Shown here: positions 1-13,476 of the stretch, piece after piece | Layout of the letters: the number at the start of each line of letters is the position of its first letter | Position numbering within the stretch: position 1 is the stretch's first letter | Source of the DNA: Oopsacas minuta | Lineage: Eukaryota > Porifera > Hexactinellida > Lyssacinosida > Leucopsacidae | Length of the DNA stretch: 64,000 nucleotides | Assembly: GCA_024704765.1 (NCBI GenBank) | Contig: JAKMXF010000354.1 | Span: forward strand, 248,690-312,689 | Reading direction: 5' to 3' | The notes under the pieces: generated by a model | Seen by the model: the letters and a program-made list of their open reading frames with translations, nothing else | What the model was told of the DNA's origin: nothing | The model's database searches: none | Made by a program: the position numbers and the translations under genes

Positions 1-3000
1 TTTCATCAAAGAGAGCATTAAATGAGCTGTGAGGTAGACGTTTGTCACGAGGATAGAATATCTGTTTGAATCGAGAGTTAGGACTCAATACCTGAGGGAT
101 AGGTAGGAAAACAGGAGCTTCTTCTCCACAAGGAATACATTTCAAACTGGTTAATAAATCTTTTAGACAGGGTTCATACTTAAATGTGAGCAACAAGACA
201 GAAATAATCCTGTAAATTACGTCGATTATAGCAATGGACTTTATGATATCAATTTCAAATTTCTCGAAAACTCCAACAATAATTTCTTTATAAAAACGCG
301 CAACTGTAAATTCATTAGTTTTCCTTTCAATCAACTTTTTGAATATTTTGTGTTCATAAAATTTAGGGAACATGTCCATGAAGAATATTCCACACCGAGC
401 AGAATACGGAAAGATTATTTCGTTAATGAGCCAAGAGTCTAGTGAATATTTAGTTGGTGGAAGGAAAAAAGATACATCCTTGAAAGTAATCCAACGATTA
501 GGATGTAAGCTGCAATAGAAGATCTGAGCATTTATAGAAATAATACGGTCAGCAATGTAGGAAGAGAAATTACTCCATAGGACATCACCTGTATTTGAAT
601 TAGGCCAAAATGAGTAATACCTTTCAATCTGAGTTATAGTGAGACTATTATGAACGAATTCTTCTCTTAGAGAGATGAGCATGTTTACAACAGCAATAGG
701 AAGTGGATCACAGATGAGGGCATGATTCCAACGTGTGCGTATGGTATTATCCGCAGTGGAATAGAGTGCACAACGAGAAGGTTGCAACTGGAAACAGCCG
801 TTAATATGCATTGGGTAAGGTGATGTACATGGTATGGGTAGGAAAGAAAAGAGAGAGTATTTAACTTTTGAAAATTCTTTTAAAGAAAGAGTTATTAAGC
901 TCTTAACCACCGCAACAGCACAAACTGGGAGAGATGAGAATTCAACATCTTCTTTAAGCTCTGGAATCAACTTAAAAGATGGAGTTGTACCAGAAGCATA
1001 CGATATGATAATTTCCTCTGGATCTGTCTCTTTGCTTGGAGGATAAATAGTAGTGAGTGTAAAACTGGTAACATCCGTGACAGCCTCTTGTGTATTTTTG
1101 CTTAATAGTTCCTGAAAATGAGATTGGTTATCTGATAAGAATCTATTAGGCAGAGACTTCTTAACTCTGCATACAAGAGAGATATCCTCATCTCTATCAT
1201 TTCTAGTGTATATCTCAATACATTGTATATTTTGAAGAAAAAATATTAAATCCTTAGCGATTTCCAAAAGTTGTGTTTGAAGATTGATTATAGATTCTGT
1301 TGAATCAAATCTCCTTGAAGAGATCTTGCTTGAAACCTTACAAGTTCGTAGAGGTAATCTAAACAAAGTATGATTATATTCCTTCTTTTTAAATAGATCA
1401 CAACCAAAAATACCGTTATAGACAGAAAACTGATCTTCATAATATTGTATTTCTTCATTCTCATTAACAAAATCAATTTGCATTCCGGGACTGCCATGGT
1501 CGATCAGTTGTTTCAGATATAACACATGAGGATCAAAGAAAATGATATTGCGACGACTCACAAAACTGGGAAGATCAGTCAAATGGTATACAGTATTGAA
1601 CCCTATACCAAAAGCTCCTATAGTGGATTGATCAGCCATCTTAGTACGGGAAGCAAGTTTAGTAATATTTTCAAAATCAGCATCAGAAAAAGTAGCATCG
1701 TTATAACAATAGACAGCAGGACCTTGCCAATGTTTCATCTCTTCGTGAAGTATGCTCGTTATCCCATGCGTTGAGTGATCAAATAGAAACTTAACTTCAC
1801 TAGCTTTAGCATCATCAGCATTCTGTGTCAACTCTTTAAACACATCTACGTCGCATTCATAGTCTCGGATAATATTATTAAGTCTTGTTGTAAGGGGTTC
1901 TGATTGTCCATGAAGTGAATAATGGAATAGTACTGGCTTTCTGCCAGAGAGTTTAATGCTACTCAACGGATTAACTCCTAAACGAAATGCAGTTTCGTTA
2001 CTGACATCTTTGTGAATGAAATAATATGTTTTATTCTTGTAATTGAAGACTCCCTTTGAGTACTCCCTTTTATCCCAACTGAGATCATGAAATATACAAT
2101 CTTCTACATAATGTACTCGATTGTCCTGACACAGAATGAAATTCTTTTCTCCAGTACAAGTTATGTTGTCACATATTTCTTTAGTGAATCTGAGTACTAT
2201 TATCTGTTCATCTGAGTCAAGAGGTGTATCTTGTGAAATAGTGTATAATTTTCTCAATGTATATTGACACTGATCAACTGATAATGATTTTTGAACTCCT
2301 ATACGATTGAAAAATTCTCGAGTATTCCTGTTGTTGATATCATAATAGATATTTATTGAATGAATATAGGGAGAAAAATCTTCCTTTGAAGATACGAGTA
2401 GTATAGAAGTATCACAAAATCCAACAAATGGAATTAAAACCATATTACTTGGAAGCTGGCTAATCTTGCTGCTATTTTCATCAAAATTTTCGCCTAAAGT
2501 CTCATATATTTTTTTAACTTTAGCATACAAGTCAATATTCACAGCTAAAGTATTGTAATTATGAATACAGATTTTTAGTTCATCAATTGCAATGGGTGCT
2601 AATGGTCCAGAGAATTTGAAATCTGAGATTCTCGTCTTAGAAGTGAAATTATAGTACTGTTGAAACTGTTCAGGAAAAACTGGGAGTTGGAATTCTACAA
2701 GTTCCCTGAATTGGCAAGGGATAAGCTGGCATGGAGACTTGAAATGTATTTGATTCAATATGGAATTGTGAGTTAATGTAGGAATATTTACCGGAATGAA
2801 AGTTAAAGTACTCAACACAGAGAACATTTCATCTGACTCAGAGGTTGTGAATATTTTTTGATCCAGGTATTCGATAAATCTATGAGCGAGTCGTTCGTTT
2901 TTGTTATTGCTTATATAATTTGCTCTAGACTTAAGCTCTTCAACTCTCAATTTAACAGATATGATGTTACAATAAGTTCTGAGATTATGAAGTGTCTGAG

Positions 3001-6000
3001 AATCTATTTGGAATAGAGTTTCACAACAGAGTTTAGTAGGAGATCTATTCTCCTTAGCGTCATATAAATTCGCTACCAACGTAGCATTTGGATCGACTAC
3101 ATCACGGGTATATTGCAATTCCCCGAATTCTCCACAAGGTATACATTTGAATGATCTTATCAAATCTATGAACCATTGATAAGAACAACAAACTGGTATA
3201 AGAACATTGAGAACTTCAATTATCCTAATAATTTCGAACTTGCCCAAATTTTCAAAGAAGATAATGGAAAAGTTCCTCAGATCAATCACGTTACTTCTGC
3301 TTTCACCAAATATATAGAATAACATACCACTTTTCTCAAAACATATTTCTGGAATTACCGCAACCTGAAATCCGCACTCGATTAAAATGTGTAACAAAGA
3401 ATCTGAGAATGATTGAGGATAGTATCCTCGTAAATCAGACTGGATTGATGGAAGGTTTAAGAAAAAGGTCGTTTGAAAGCTACACCATTCTGTTCCTTTG
3501 TTAGATTTTACGATAAAGAAGTTAAATTGACTATTAATTATCTCATGAGTTATACCCTGAGTAAACCATTTCCAGAGACTGTTACTTGTCAGATCCTTTG
3601 AGAACATATTCAACAATAGACAAGTGTATGTATGATGCATTTCCATAGTATTAATTGACTGCATTTTAATTGCTAGATATTTGTAAAGAGTGAACACAGC
3701 TCGTACTAGTGCATCAGATACAATAGCTTCGTTCCATTTTGTTTTTGCCTCTGCTGTGTCTACTAATCCCTGTCTATCCTGTCTCAACTCAAACATTGCA
3801 TGGCAGTGAAAAGGGAGAGCTATCTGAATAGGGAGTGGAAGGAAGCAATAGAGATTTGAATTAGAGCCAGCTGTTCTATCTTGATCAAAAAGATCTAAGT
3901 TTAACGCTACTCCAGCAAAAGGCAGGAGGGATCTAGTATGTGATAACTTGTTTAGGAGGTTAGCACATTGTTCGCTTCCTGTGGCATAAGTAACAATCCA
4001 ATTGGCATCCGATTTATCAGTTATACTCAATTGATACTCACAAGAAGATGATACTGGTGTAGAATTACAACCATTTATCATATGGATCATATGTTCACGA
4101 TTGGCCTGAAGGAAAGGTTGATTCAGTGGGATATTCGCACTTCGCTTTACACAATGTATACTCTTCATATCTTCAGATCTACTGTCTGAATTGATCACGT
4201 AGATGCCCAGAGAATTTATGTGCTGCATGAAAAATAGAACAGATTCTGCCTCTTTTATGAAATTATCTTGAATTTGATTGATATCTTGTTCATTGAATGT
4301 TTTTAGAGAAATCTTTGATGTGATATTACTAAGCCTTATAGGGAGACGGAATAATGTTCCATTAAAAGGTGAAGGCTTCAGGATATCACACCCGAAAATG
4401 TTTTGATAAGGTGCGAATTGATCTTGATAGATTTGTATATATTTCACTAACCTTTCTTGACAGAAATCTATCTTTACTCCTTTCTTTAGGTAATCTCCGT
4501 GTGGATCTAGAATATGAATATAGTTTCTTGATACAAAGCTAGGTAAGTCAGTGAGATGATAGACCGTACAGAATCCGAGACCAAACTGGCCTATAGAAGT
4601 TACATCATGTGCCTTGGTTGCTGCCTCAATCTTCATGATATTGTCAAAATCTGCATCGAGAAAAGTAGAATTGTTGTAAAAGAGAATGGCAGGACCTTGC
4701 CACACCTCCATCTGTGGGGAAAGTAAGGACATATTAGGATGAATCCTCCAATCGAATACTACATTCATTTCTGTTGCCTTAGCATCATCAGCGTTCTGCA
4801 ACATTTCTTTCAATACATTAATCGTTCCATGATACCCTTCTAATATTCCACGTATTCGGTCAGTAACAGCTATTTTTTGTCCAGTTTCTTCAAACCACAT
4901 TTCACTGGGATCGGTTATCCTCTCATTGAAATGAGACACGCCGAGTCTACGAGCTATATCATTTGATATCTTCTCGTGAACGAAGATAAAATCTTGCTCA
5001 ATCATTGAGCGATTTAACCAAATTTGGTCACAGAAAACTAATTTCTCTTCCTTAGGACTATACATTCTCATGTCTTTACCTGGTATATATACTTCTGCCT
5101 GAGAATTGAGATTAACTATCAGATTGAGAATGTTGATAACTAGCTCAAGTTGTGTTGATGTGAGTGCCGTACAAGTTGAGTTAATTTCAGTTAATATAGA
5201 TGAGAGTTGTGCAGAACTGGGAGACTTTTGTATTGCAAGAAAATCAAAAAACTTGACTGCCCTGTATTTGAGATCTTGTAGCGAATAAATGAAAGGCTTC
5301 ATATCAAAAGGAACTTCGATTACAATTCTATTTTGTGAAACAAATGCAACTTCATCTGGAAGATATATCATGTTCAATGGTATACTTTGAATTTCTGCAA
5401 CCCTCCTGTCCAAAAATAAGTAAATATTCGAGACAATTTGATGGATAAGTTCTGAATCATTCTTCGAAATTCTAGACTTCGTTAGCATGGCAAGATGCTC
5501 TACAACCATCTGAGTCGTAATGTCAGTTAGAAATCCAATTTCACGGATAATTTCCTCGCTCACATCATCTTTCATCATTTGAGAGAGAATTAATGTATTT
5601 TGTACAGAACCTACTAAGTATACATCTTGAGAATTACAAATTAATATTTGTAGAGGAGAACACAATTGAGTGCTGGTAGAGAAATCAACATTTTCTGGCC
5701 AATCACCAGGAATAGACTCAGATATTACAAAATTACTTTGGAAGATTTTAAATAGGGTCTTCCAAGATTCATAATCAAATGTGCTACGATAGACGGACAA
5801 AAATTCAACTAAAGCGCCAAATGTGTCTATCCAATCATTACCTGATTTCGAAACAATGGTTTCAAGACTGTATCTGCAAACTTGTAAACATAACTTCAAA
5901 GAGAGATTTTTATAACATTTCAAACCCAGAGACTTTCTCATAACATCAAAATAATCTTCTAAAATGTTGTGTGGAAATAAACCGCTTGTTTGTGGAGGTA

Positions 6001-9000
6001 AAAGCCGATTTAAGATGTGGTCTCTAGGATCAAATAGCTGTGAGGGTGCATATAGTTTAACTCGTCCTTCAATTTCTGTGTTGGCAGAAGAATCTAGTAT
6101 CCATTCCTTACTCTTGAGATAATCCAGATCAAACAGTTTCAGATTGTCCATTACAAAAACTATTAACTGATTTCTAATTCTAGGATCCTTGTGAGTTTGA
6201 ATAAATGGCATTAAATGATATTTGATAAATGCATCATTAGAGAGTGATTTTGAATTCAGCTTCTTGTAGAGTTGTTTTACAGATGAATTGAATGGAGAAA
6301 TGAAATGAGGAGGGTATGCAATATCAAGAGGGATTTTCAACGGAGGTAGAATGATAATCGAGGAAAGTTTTAACCAATCACCAATTGTATTAGGGAATAA
6401 TGGAAGCTGAGAAATTATTTTGGAGTTTTGTGCATTTGTAATAGGAATTAACAATTCTATCAAGTCAAACTTTAAATTCTCATCAACAGTAGATTCTAGA
6501 GCTAGAATGAACGAATTCAGAACGGCTTTAGACTTCAATGCAATAAGGAGACCCTTAGGAATCGGTGGAAGTACAAACTCGCTAAAACGGACAATAAACT
6601 GTTGTCTGTAACATAAATAACAACCTGATGTCTCAAGTAACTTTTCAAGCTGAATCAAATGACTATCTTCACTGTGTTCAATGTAAGTAGTGCGAGATCT
6701 AAGTGGTAGTAAGGACACGATACCATCATTGATTGAATTCTGTGGTAAGATTGGTAAATGAGAAACAGCCTCTAGGAGAGATTTGGAATTATCAATAAAC
6801 TGGAATAGCTTGACAATCCAAGTTGAAGGCGGGTGTGCGGGGTCTGAGGGCATCCAATCGACAGAATCATTCGATTCAAATCTAAATTTGCCAGAAATTG
6901 ATTGAAATAATAGTTCGGCAAATAACTGAGGATCATTAACTAGTTTCGTGACATCAATCAAATTTAGAGGAGTGCATTTAATTGCTATTGAGAGTAAATT
7001 GGAATGAATCTTGGGAGGGATATAAGGATCGACGAATAAACTCTCTAATCCCGGGAATATATTCATGAGAGTAGAAGTATTAGAGCTAATGTATATTGGT
7101 TTGTGTGCGAATATCTGAGGCTCATCGATACTAGCAATTGGGAGGAGGGGAATACCTTCTAGTATCCTTTTTATTCGCTTGGAAGATTCAATTCCTGAAC
7201 ACATAGTGAGAATTCCTTCTAACAAAGGAATGGCTTTATCTCTAGAAGAGAGAAACTCTCTTAGCTCATTCGAACCGGAAAACCTTTTAAGCAACTCCCT
7301 AATAGCATTCTGATTTATAGTTCTATCACTAATTTGTGACTTTATTCCTGGGATGTTGAGGATAACTTCCTGAATAGATTCAGGAACGTCAATAATTGGT
7401 TCATTAAGTTTCTCCAGCAACTCAAGACATACCTTTTCATTGGTCAGATATTGCTTAGTTAAATTTGGTAAAAAGAATCCATCACATATTGATAGCCATC
7501 TCCCACCCAGTTGCTGAGTATATAGCAAGATATTATGCTTAGAGAGTATCTCTAGTCCCCCACAGAGAACAGAACTGAAGGGGGAATTGTCTGGCTCATG
7601 AGGACTCCAACGTGATAACAACTGATAATGATAAGCTAGAGGAGAAGAGTGTTTCAATGCTTTTATAGTAATAAATAAGAAAACAGCGTAGGCAATAGAC
7701 CCCAGATCTTCAGATAGCAGTAGATTCCACCTGGCTCCTATCTCACTCTCATTATCATCTGAAGGCCAGGGAATAGCACGACGATTAGAACTCAGAGAGA
7801 AGTAACCATGGAAATGAAATGGGAATTTGGAATGTAACTGCGTTGGAAGGAAACAGAAAATCTTACCCGTTGAAATATTTAACTCAATATCTTGATCAAC
7901 TATGAAAGGACATTTGAATACTTCGCTAATCACATCGAATACAGTTGAAGGATTTTCCTTATTCCACTTAAACTGCCACCTGCCACAATTTGTCAGATTG
8001 CTAACTCCTGTAGCAAGGGCTACTCCAACCCATGGAAGATAGTCTAGATGATGATGGTTGTAAAATTGTTGTAGTTTTTTCTTTGTAGCTCCAAAACCAA
8101 GGATATTCAATACCAACCATACAGTTTGCTTCTCTTCACCACCAGATTCACGGGACACAGTCGGGAATAAACACACAAAGATCTTAGTGCTTGATTTGAA
8201 CTCTTCAGAAGAAGCGAATTCTACAATTTCCCTTCTATAACTCTTCACATTATCAAGATAAGCAATAGGAATTTCAGCTTTAAAGAGAGCATGATCTACT
8301 CCACATATTCTATCACATACTTCAATAGAAGTAACGTTCTTCAGGAATAACAGTGCATGCTCTGCTTCACTCATAAGTGGGTTAATTAATTTATTTCTTA
8401 CACTTATTACGTCATAGCAATTCTCACTAATTTCAGATTTTACCTTTCTAAATGGAAACCTAAATATAGTTCCTGGGTAGTCTGCCTGTCCTTCAAATCC
8501 AAAGTAACCTTTGTAACATGAGAGGTGTCCATAAAGTTGTGGATTAGTGCTCAGAGACAGGAGTGGCCAGGATATTCCAGTCTGTCCTTGAGTTGTTAGT
8601 TCCATTAGTGGGTGGTTGATACCGAATTGTTTGTCACTCAGTATCGTAGGACAGTCTATAATATAATATATTTGTTAAATTATAGCAGTATATGGTTAGA
8701 TATATATATATATATATATATATATAATAATCAGGGAAAATATGACAGGTACGCGAACTCCGTACCTCACCAATTTCAAACAGGTACCTCAAATCTTGAC
8801 CCTAGAATGGTGAATAAGTCGGTATCGATGTGAACAGCTATACTTTCGAATAGATGCGATAATTACTATAGAGGTCGCAACCTCTATAAAACTTATTGCA
8901 TAGACAGTGCATTCAAATTGTGATCATGTATGTACTCGCATTCATGTACGTATGTCCAAAGTAAAGAGCAATTCCAATTCTAATAATAATAACCACGGAC

Positions 9001-10681
9001 ACCTATATACCCAGACGGGAAACTCTCGATCGCGAAGAAAGTTAAAAGGCCTAACTCAAACGATAATAAGTCCAGTTCTACTTTGAATACCGTATTACCT
9101 CGAATAATAGCCGGAGCGATAATTAATTTCAAACCCCCCCGAGAGGGAACTTGTGATTTTGTAACCACGATCATTTCTATATATTCATACCCACACGCTT
9201 ACATTACGTGTCTTTTTCCTAACAAATAGTAGATAAATCAAAATATAGGGAAAATGAAAATCACAGTAAGCAGGTTAGAGGCCATTAAGGTCATTTCCGG
9301 TCAAAAAATTATTTTTTTCACACGGTACGACAACTTTGCATAGAATTATTTTAGTGAATGTTGTACAGGCAAAATACAAGCAAAGAATAACCAACCAGTT
9401 AAGTGATAGACAGACACAAATCCAAGTCCAAATCTGCCTACTTTGAGCGCAGTTTTCTCTTTTACACTCTTACCGATTTTCTGGATTCCATCCCAGTCTT
9501 TTGCCCTAAATATAGCGTTATTCCAGGAATATAGCGCAGGTCCCTGATATTTGGATAAACCGGGAATAGCCAGATTGTCTTCAGAATGTTGCGTGGAATC
9601 TAGAAGAAATGTAACCCTACTAGCCTCAGCATCATCAGCGTTCTGAACTAATTCCTAAAGTAAATAAAAAGAGGAATGATATCAGGAAGGAATTTGTGAC
9701 ATATTCGATTGCATTTCTCAATTATGTATACACATCTATTCGCCGTATCTTACGTTTTGCGATCTTGAAAATTAGAATCGTTTATTTTTCCATTCGAAAT
9801 ATCAAAAAGACTAAATCATGGCCAACTAAAATTCAGAGTTGTGGATTTGATTGATATTTCATTCAAATCCAAATCAAATCAAATCAAATCAAATCAAAAT
9901 AATATAGAGAGAATTAATTGAGATGCGTACTTAGTTAGATATGATTGAATAATATTGATTAATACGTGTATAACGTGTAATATTTATTAACGTAATACGT
10001 TTTAATTAAAAGGCGTATTAAACAACTTAGATATAATAGTATACTATCGTATTGTATTGTATTGTATAGCTAATTATTCACGTTAATACGAACAGCACCA
10101 ACACATTTAAAAGGATTTGGCTGAAACATTTATGAAATCAAATCCACAACTCTGACTAAAATACGGCTATACATGCTGCCGAATCAGAGCAAAAACTAAG
10201 AGTTATATACATTTCATAAAAGAAAAATTCCCGTATTTTAGTAGGACATGACTCAATCGTAAAAAGAAGTAACAAAATTATGCCTGGTTAGCTAGAATGA
10301 TTGGTGTTAATTAACTCACTTTGAGTATATTACTTCCATCAGGATATTCCCTCAGTATATCCGTTATTTCTTCTAACAAGGTTCTCTGTTTCGGACCAAA
10401 GCTCAAATCTAAGAGGAACAAATTTAATTTAATTAATCGTCCAGCGGGAGGAATGGGGGCCCCCTTTACCCCTTTATATAGTATATATAATAATTATTCG
10501 CTATTTATCCGCTACCCAAGAGTATAAATATTAAAAGGTTTAGGACAAGAAGCTGGAACTCACTCATTTCAGATTGAGCTGAGGAATCTTCTAAACCTAA
10601 AATGAATAATCTTAATCATTTTTGGACATTAGTAGATCCATAATATAAAAATAACCTACCAGTTTGCATTTGAGATGACAT
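1..10681 (-). CDS. Sacsin-like giant chaperone, 5' part (runs off left edge)
   Basis: Sacsin family: very large proteins with repeated Hsp90-type (GHKL) ATPase modules, linked to chaperone and proteostasis roles. I join five exons: 10681-10660 (ATG), 10596-10564, 10408-10320, 9654-9396 and 8655 to the window edge. All introns are GT-AG and every phase agrees. The coding length so far is 9058 nt (about 3019 residues), and the last exon shows no in-frame stop over 8655 nt. Three ATPase modules are visible, each with the N-box pattern ending in QNADDA and a glycine box (GRFGLGF, GQFGLGF, GAFGIGF), at about residues 45-130, 1412 and 2404. Human sacsin is about 4580 residues, so the missing 3' end could hold a J or HEPN domain, which cannot be seen. 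The module sequences are clearly sacsin-like; whether this is the sacsin orthologue or one of an expanded family is unknown. Confidence 0.9.
8699..8726. repeat. (TA)n microsatellite in sacsin-like intron
   Basis: An uninterrupted run of alternating T and A about 28 nt long, lying about 45 nt upstream of the splice acceptor of the giant sacsin-like exon. It is a simple-sequence tract and likely length-variable between individuals. Confidence 0.9.
9834..10154. repeat. Foldback element with short inverted ends in sacsin-like intron
   Basis: A 19-nt sequence (CAGAGTTGTGGATTTGATT) at 9834 recurs inverted, ending at 10154. Between the arms is AT-rich sequence with a TCAAA pentamer run (about 9867-9898) and a GTATT run (about 10050-10067). 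The structure suits a small non-autonomous DNA element inserted in the intron between the third and fourth exons. No coding potential is seen. Confidence 0.5.
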
Positions 10682-11379
10682 AGGGAATCGGGAAATTTTA
10701 ATATATCGTGATTGTATCACTCACAAAAAGCATTAAATGCACCTACTAATGATAATTCTAAATCTACTAGCATTTATGTACTAACTACCACTATATTCAA
10801 TATCATTTCATATATCAAATATCACTGTAACCGACCATACAACATCACTATACACTTATGTAAAGGTTATACCCGTGATTTGCATATATGCGATTTACTC
10901 GATGTCACGAACATGAGCGCATTTATGGATCTTTTATACCAGGATACAGTGGGGATTGCCTATCAGCGAGTGGTACTTTGCAAGAATTTACTGCTAATAC
11001 GCGAACTTTGCTATTAGAGGAACATTTCTAATCAAAAATATATAACACTGAATATATAGTTAATAAAGAATATTGCAGTCAGAGCAATTGCCATAAGTGA
11101 ACACCAATGTTATAGTCAACATTCGGGTTAAATATAGTCTTAGATTAGGAAGACTCAAACTTCTAACTTCTAACTTACTCCTAGCACTACGCTCGCTCGT
11201 TGGGAGTATGCTATTGACACAAACATTCGCTGATAGCGAAATTTGTATAAAAATTTCCAGATCTACGGTAATACGCAATACGTTATCATAAATTTGTATG
11301 CATCTTGACATAAACAAATATACAGAGGGCATCTATGTATAAATAATGATAAAATTCTTACAAATTGTTAAAATATTCG
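10682..11379. other. Intergenic spacer, no supported gene
   Basis: About 700 bp between the divergent-side start of the sacsin-like gene and the 3' end of the ankyrin/SOCS gene. Short open frames on both strands have no recognisable domain and overlap each other. It probably includes the sacsin-like promoter, but I see no defined motif. Confidence 0.5.
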
Positions 11380-12636
11380 TTATAAAATGCTACATTTCTT
11401 AGTTTCAGCTCTAACCTTCACTCGTGTCTTCTTAGTGTTAACCTCTTCTCTGTGTTTGAGCCATTCAATAAACACAATCCCTCCTACATAGCATTTGAGA
11501 CGACTCGGTATGGGCAATTGGTCTACTTTCTCATTTTCATACGGTCTAAGACAATCGTACACTTGTTGCTTAGCTAGCTGCCTGAGAGATAAATTGGAAC
11601 GGTTTTCCTCCAAAATAAGGAATTGTAATACTGGAGAAAATGAGGAGAAATTATGATGTTTAGGAGTCAGCTGATCAAGTTTTAAATTATAACGCTGATA
11701 TACAGAGAAGCAGCTCTCTTTAGCAACATCTAGAGGAGTCTGTCCGTACAAGTTCAAACAAGTGATTGGTACCTTGCACTAGATACAAATATTGTAAATA
11801 GAAATACGTATATCCGTTATCTCGAACTATCAAGGGAAAACACAACCTGTTTTATATAACAAATGTTGGAACTAACGGATGGCCCAATTTGAGTTAATTT
11901 AACCGAAGGTTGAAAGTGTTCGTCCCAAAATCAGTACAGTATTCATGAATAGGTTTCTCATCGAATACCAAATTCTGATATTTGGTTTGCTTACCGAATA
12001 AATCTCTGATAATTTTCGGGGGTAACATAAAGAATACGAATACTGATAATAATGAGTCAGTTGCTTTCTCGAAACCTAGATTATGATCGAGATTCCGAAT
12101 GTGCGAGATGCAGGGCATTAGATATACAGAATTCAATTGGAGAGGAAATAAAAATTCGTTCGAGAAAACGGGCATTCGAGATAACGGATATCAACCGTTA
12201 TTTTTAAGTAATAGGGTTTTTAGAGCTGCTACACATCATACCAAACTTGTAAGAAAGTTATTTCTATACAAATTCCTATACTACAGCAAATGTGTACCTC
12301 TAAAACCAAGTAAGCAGCTATATTTCTGCTGACTCTATGTCTTGCAATACAGTGTAACGGAGTTTCTTCTAATTTATCCAAAGCACAATGATCTGCTCCA
12401 TTAATAACTAACAATTTTACTATTTCCATGTAAACATCTGAAAGCGCACATTGATTATTACAACAAGCTTCATGGAGAGGAGTCCTTCCTTGCTCGTCTC
12501 TACAATTAACATCAACTCCAAGAGAGATATAATCCTGTACCCCACTTTTAGCGCCTTGAAATGCAAATGAATGTAACGGATAGGATACTCCTATACTGTG
12601 TTTGACGGGACATCTATTCTCGTCAAGAGCAAACAT
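11380..12636 (-). CDS. Ankyrin repeat and SOCS box protein (ASB-like) with C-terminal CaaX
   Basis: ASB proteins are substrate receptors of Cullin-5/Elongin BC ubiquitin ligases. Two exons, 12636-12298 and 11772-11380, joined in phase 0 by a GT-AG intron, give 243 residues. Ankyrin repeats cover about residues 15-130, with consensus pieces such as GRTPLHEA, EETPLHCIA and GQTPLDVAK; the last of these is restored across the splice junction. A SOCS box follows at about 175-210: the Elongin-binding part begins LSLRQLAKQQVYDCL and the Cullin-box-like part reads LPIPSRLKCYV. The protein ends KKCSIL, a Cys-aliphatic-aliphatic-Leu motif after basic residues that would predict geranylgeranylation. The first exon could be preceded by untranslated exons. 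The 525-nt intron holds an unsupported open frame (11894-12175). Confidence 0.82.
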
Positions 12637-12736
12637 TATTAAATATTCAGAACGTTTCCACTAAAACAAAGCAAAATTATAAATCAGTATTTCAAACAAT
12701 CCTATGAACACAGAAATAAATATTATTACGTACAAT

Positions 12737-13220
12737 GTACTGTTGTATGAGGATTCAACTATTTCTATTATAACAACCATGGATACTTCACAACTATGAG
12801 AATTTAACTACCTTCTATTTATGGCTTCATAACTGTATACTTCCTATTACACATCAATAAATATGTATATTTATTTTCTTGAATTATAATACTCTATGGG
12901 GGAAAAGCATACTGTGTTCATAAAACAGCTTGATTTAAAATATATTGAACATAAGAAATCAGTTTGTTGTATTGCCTTAAACACTCTTTGTGCTTATGGT
13001 TTTTGTTCAGATCCCGTAGCATTTATTCAGGGAAAGATCATATTTAAAATAGAAAACAGTTTGTGTTTGTTGATAATAAAAGAATAGTTTGTATAATTAT
13101 TGATCTGTAATAGGAAGTATACAATTATGAAGCCATAAATAGAAGGTAGTTAAACCCTCATGGTTGTGAAGTATCCATGGTTGTTATAATAGAAGTAGTT
13201 GAATCCTCATACAACAGTAC
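12737..13220. repeat. Foldback MITE-like element with about 127-bp inverted arms
   Basis: The sequence starting GTACTGTTGTATGAGG at 12737 is repeated inverted and ends at 13220. The arms match for roughly 127 nt (about 12737-12863 and 13094-13220) with only a handful of mismatches. The central 230 nt contains a 63-codon open frame with no recognised domain. High arm identity implies recent insertion or activity. I could not settle the target-site duplication. The element lies in the spacer between the ASB-like gene and NELF-B. Confidence 0.8.
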
Positions 13221-13476
13221 TACTAATAACATTAGACTATACAGATTGAATTACTAAATACTAATAAACGGATGCCTATAATAATCACCTCCTCACTAAG
13301 GAGTGTAACCAACAATGATGTTAGTAGGAAATTGACATTACGGAATGACGTCAGAGGACTGCTACATACATATATTCTGTATGTAGATAATTCATGAGGC
13401 ATAATCGTCTCTCACCCATCAGTACTCAAGATGCATCTTGCTACTATAATAATATAGTATTTACGAATGATACAAA

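Noticed and set aside
10712-11017. 101-codon plus-strand frame upstream of the sacsin-like gene
   Set aside because: No recognisable domain and biased, low-information sequence; likely chance in AT-rich DNA.
11894-12175. 93-codon minus-strand frame between the two ASB-like exons
   Set aside because: The two flanking exons splice directly in phase and complete an ankyrin repeat, so this frame lies in the intron.
12896-13087. 63-codon frame in the loop of the foldback element
   Set aside because: No transposase motif and too short; taken as filler of a non-autonomous element.
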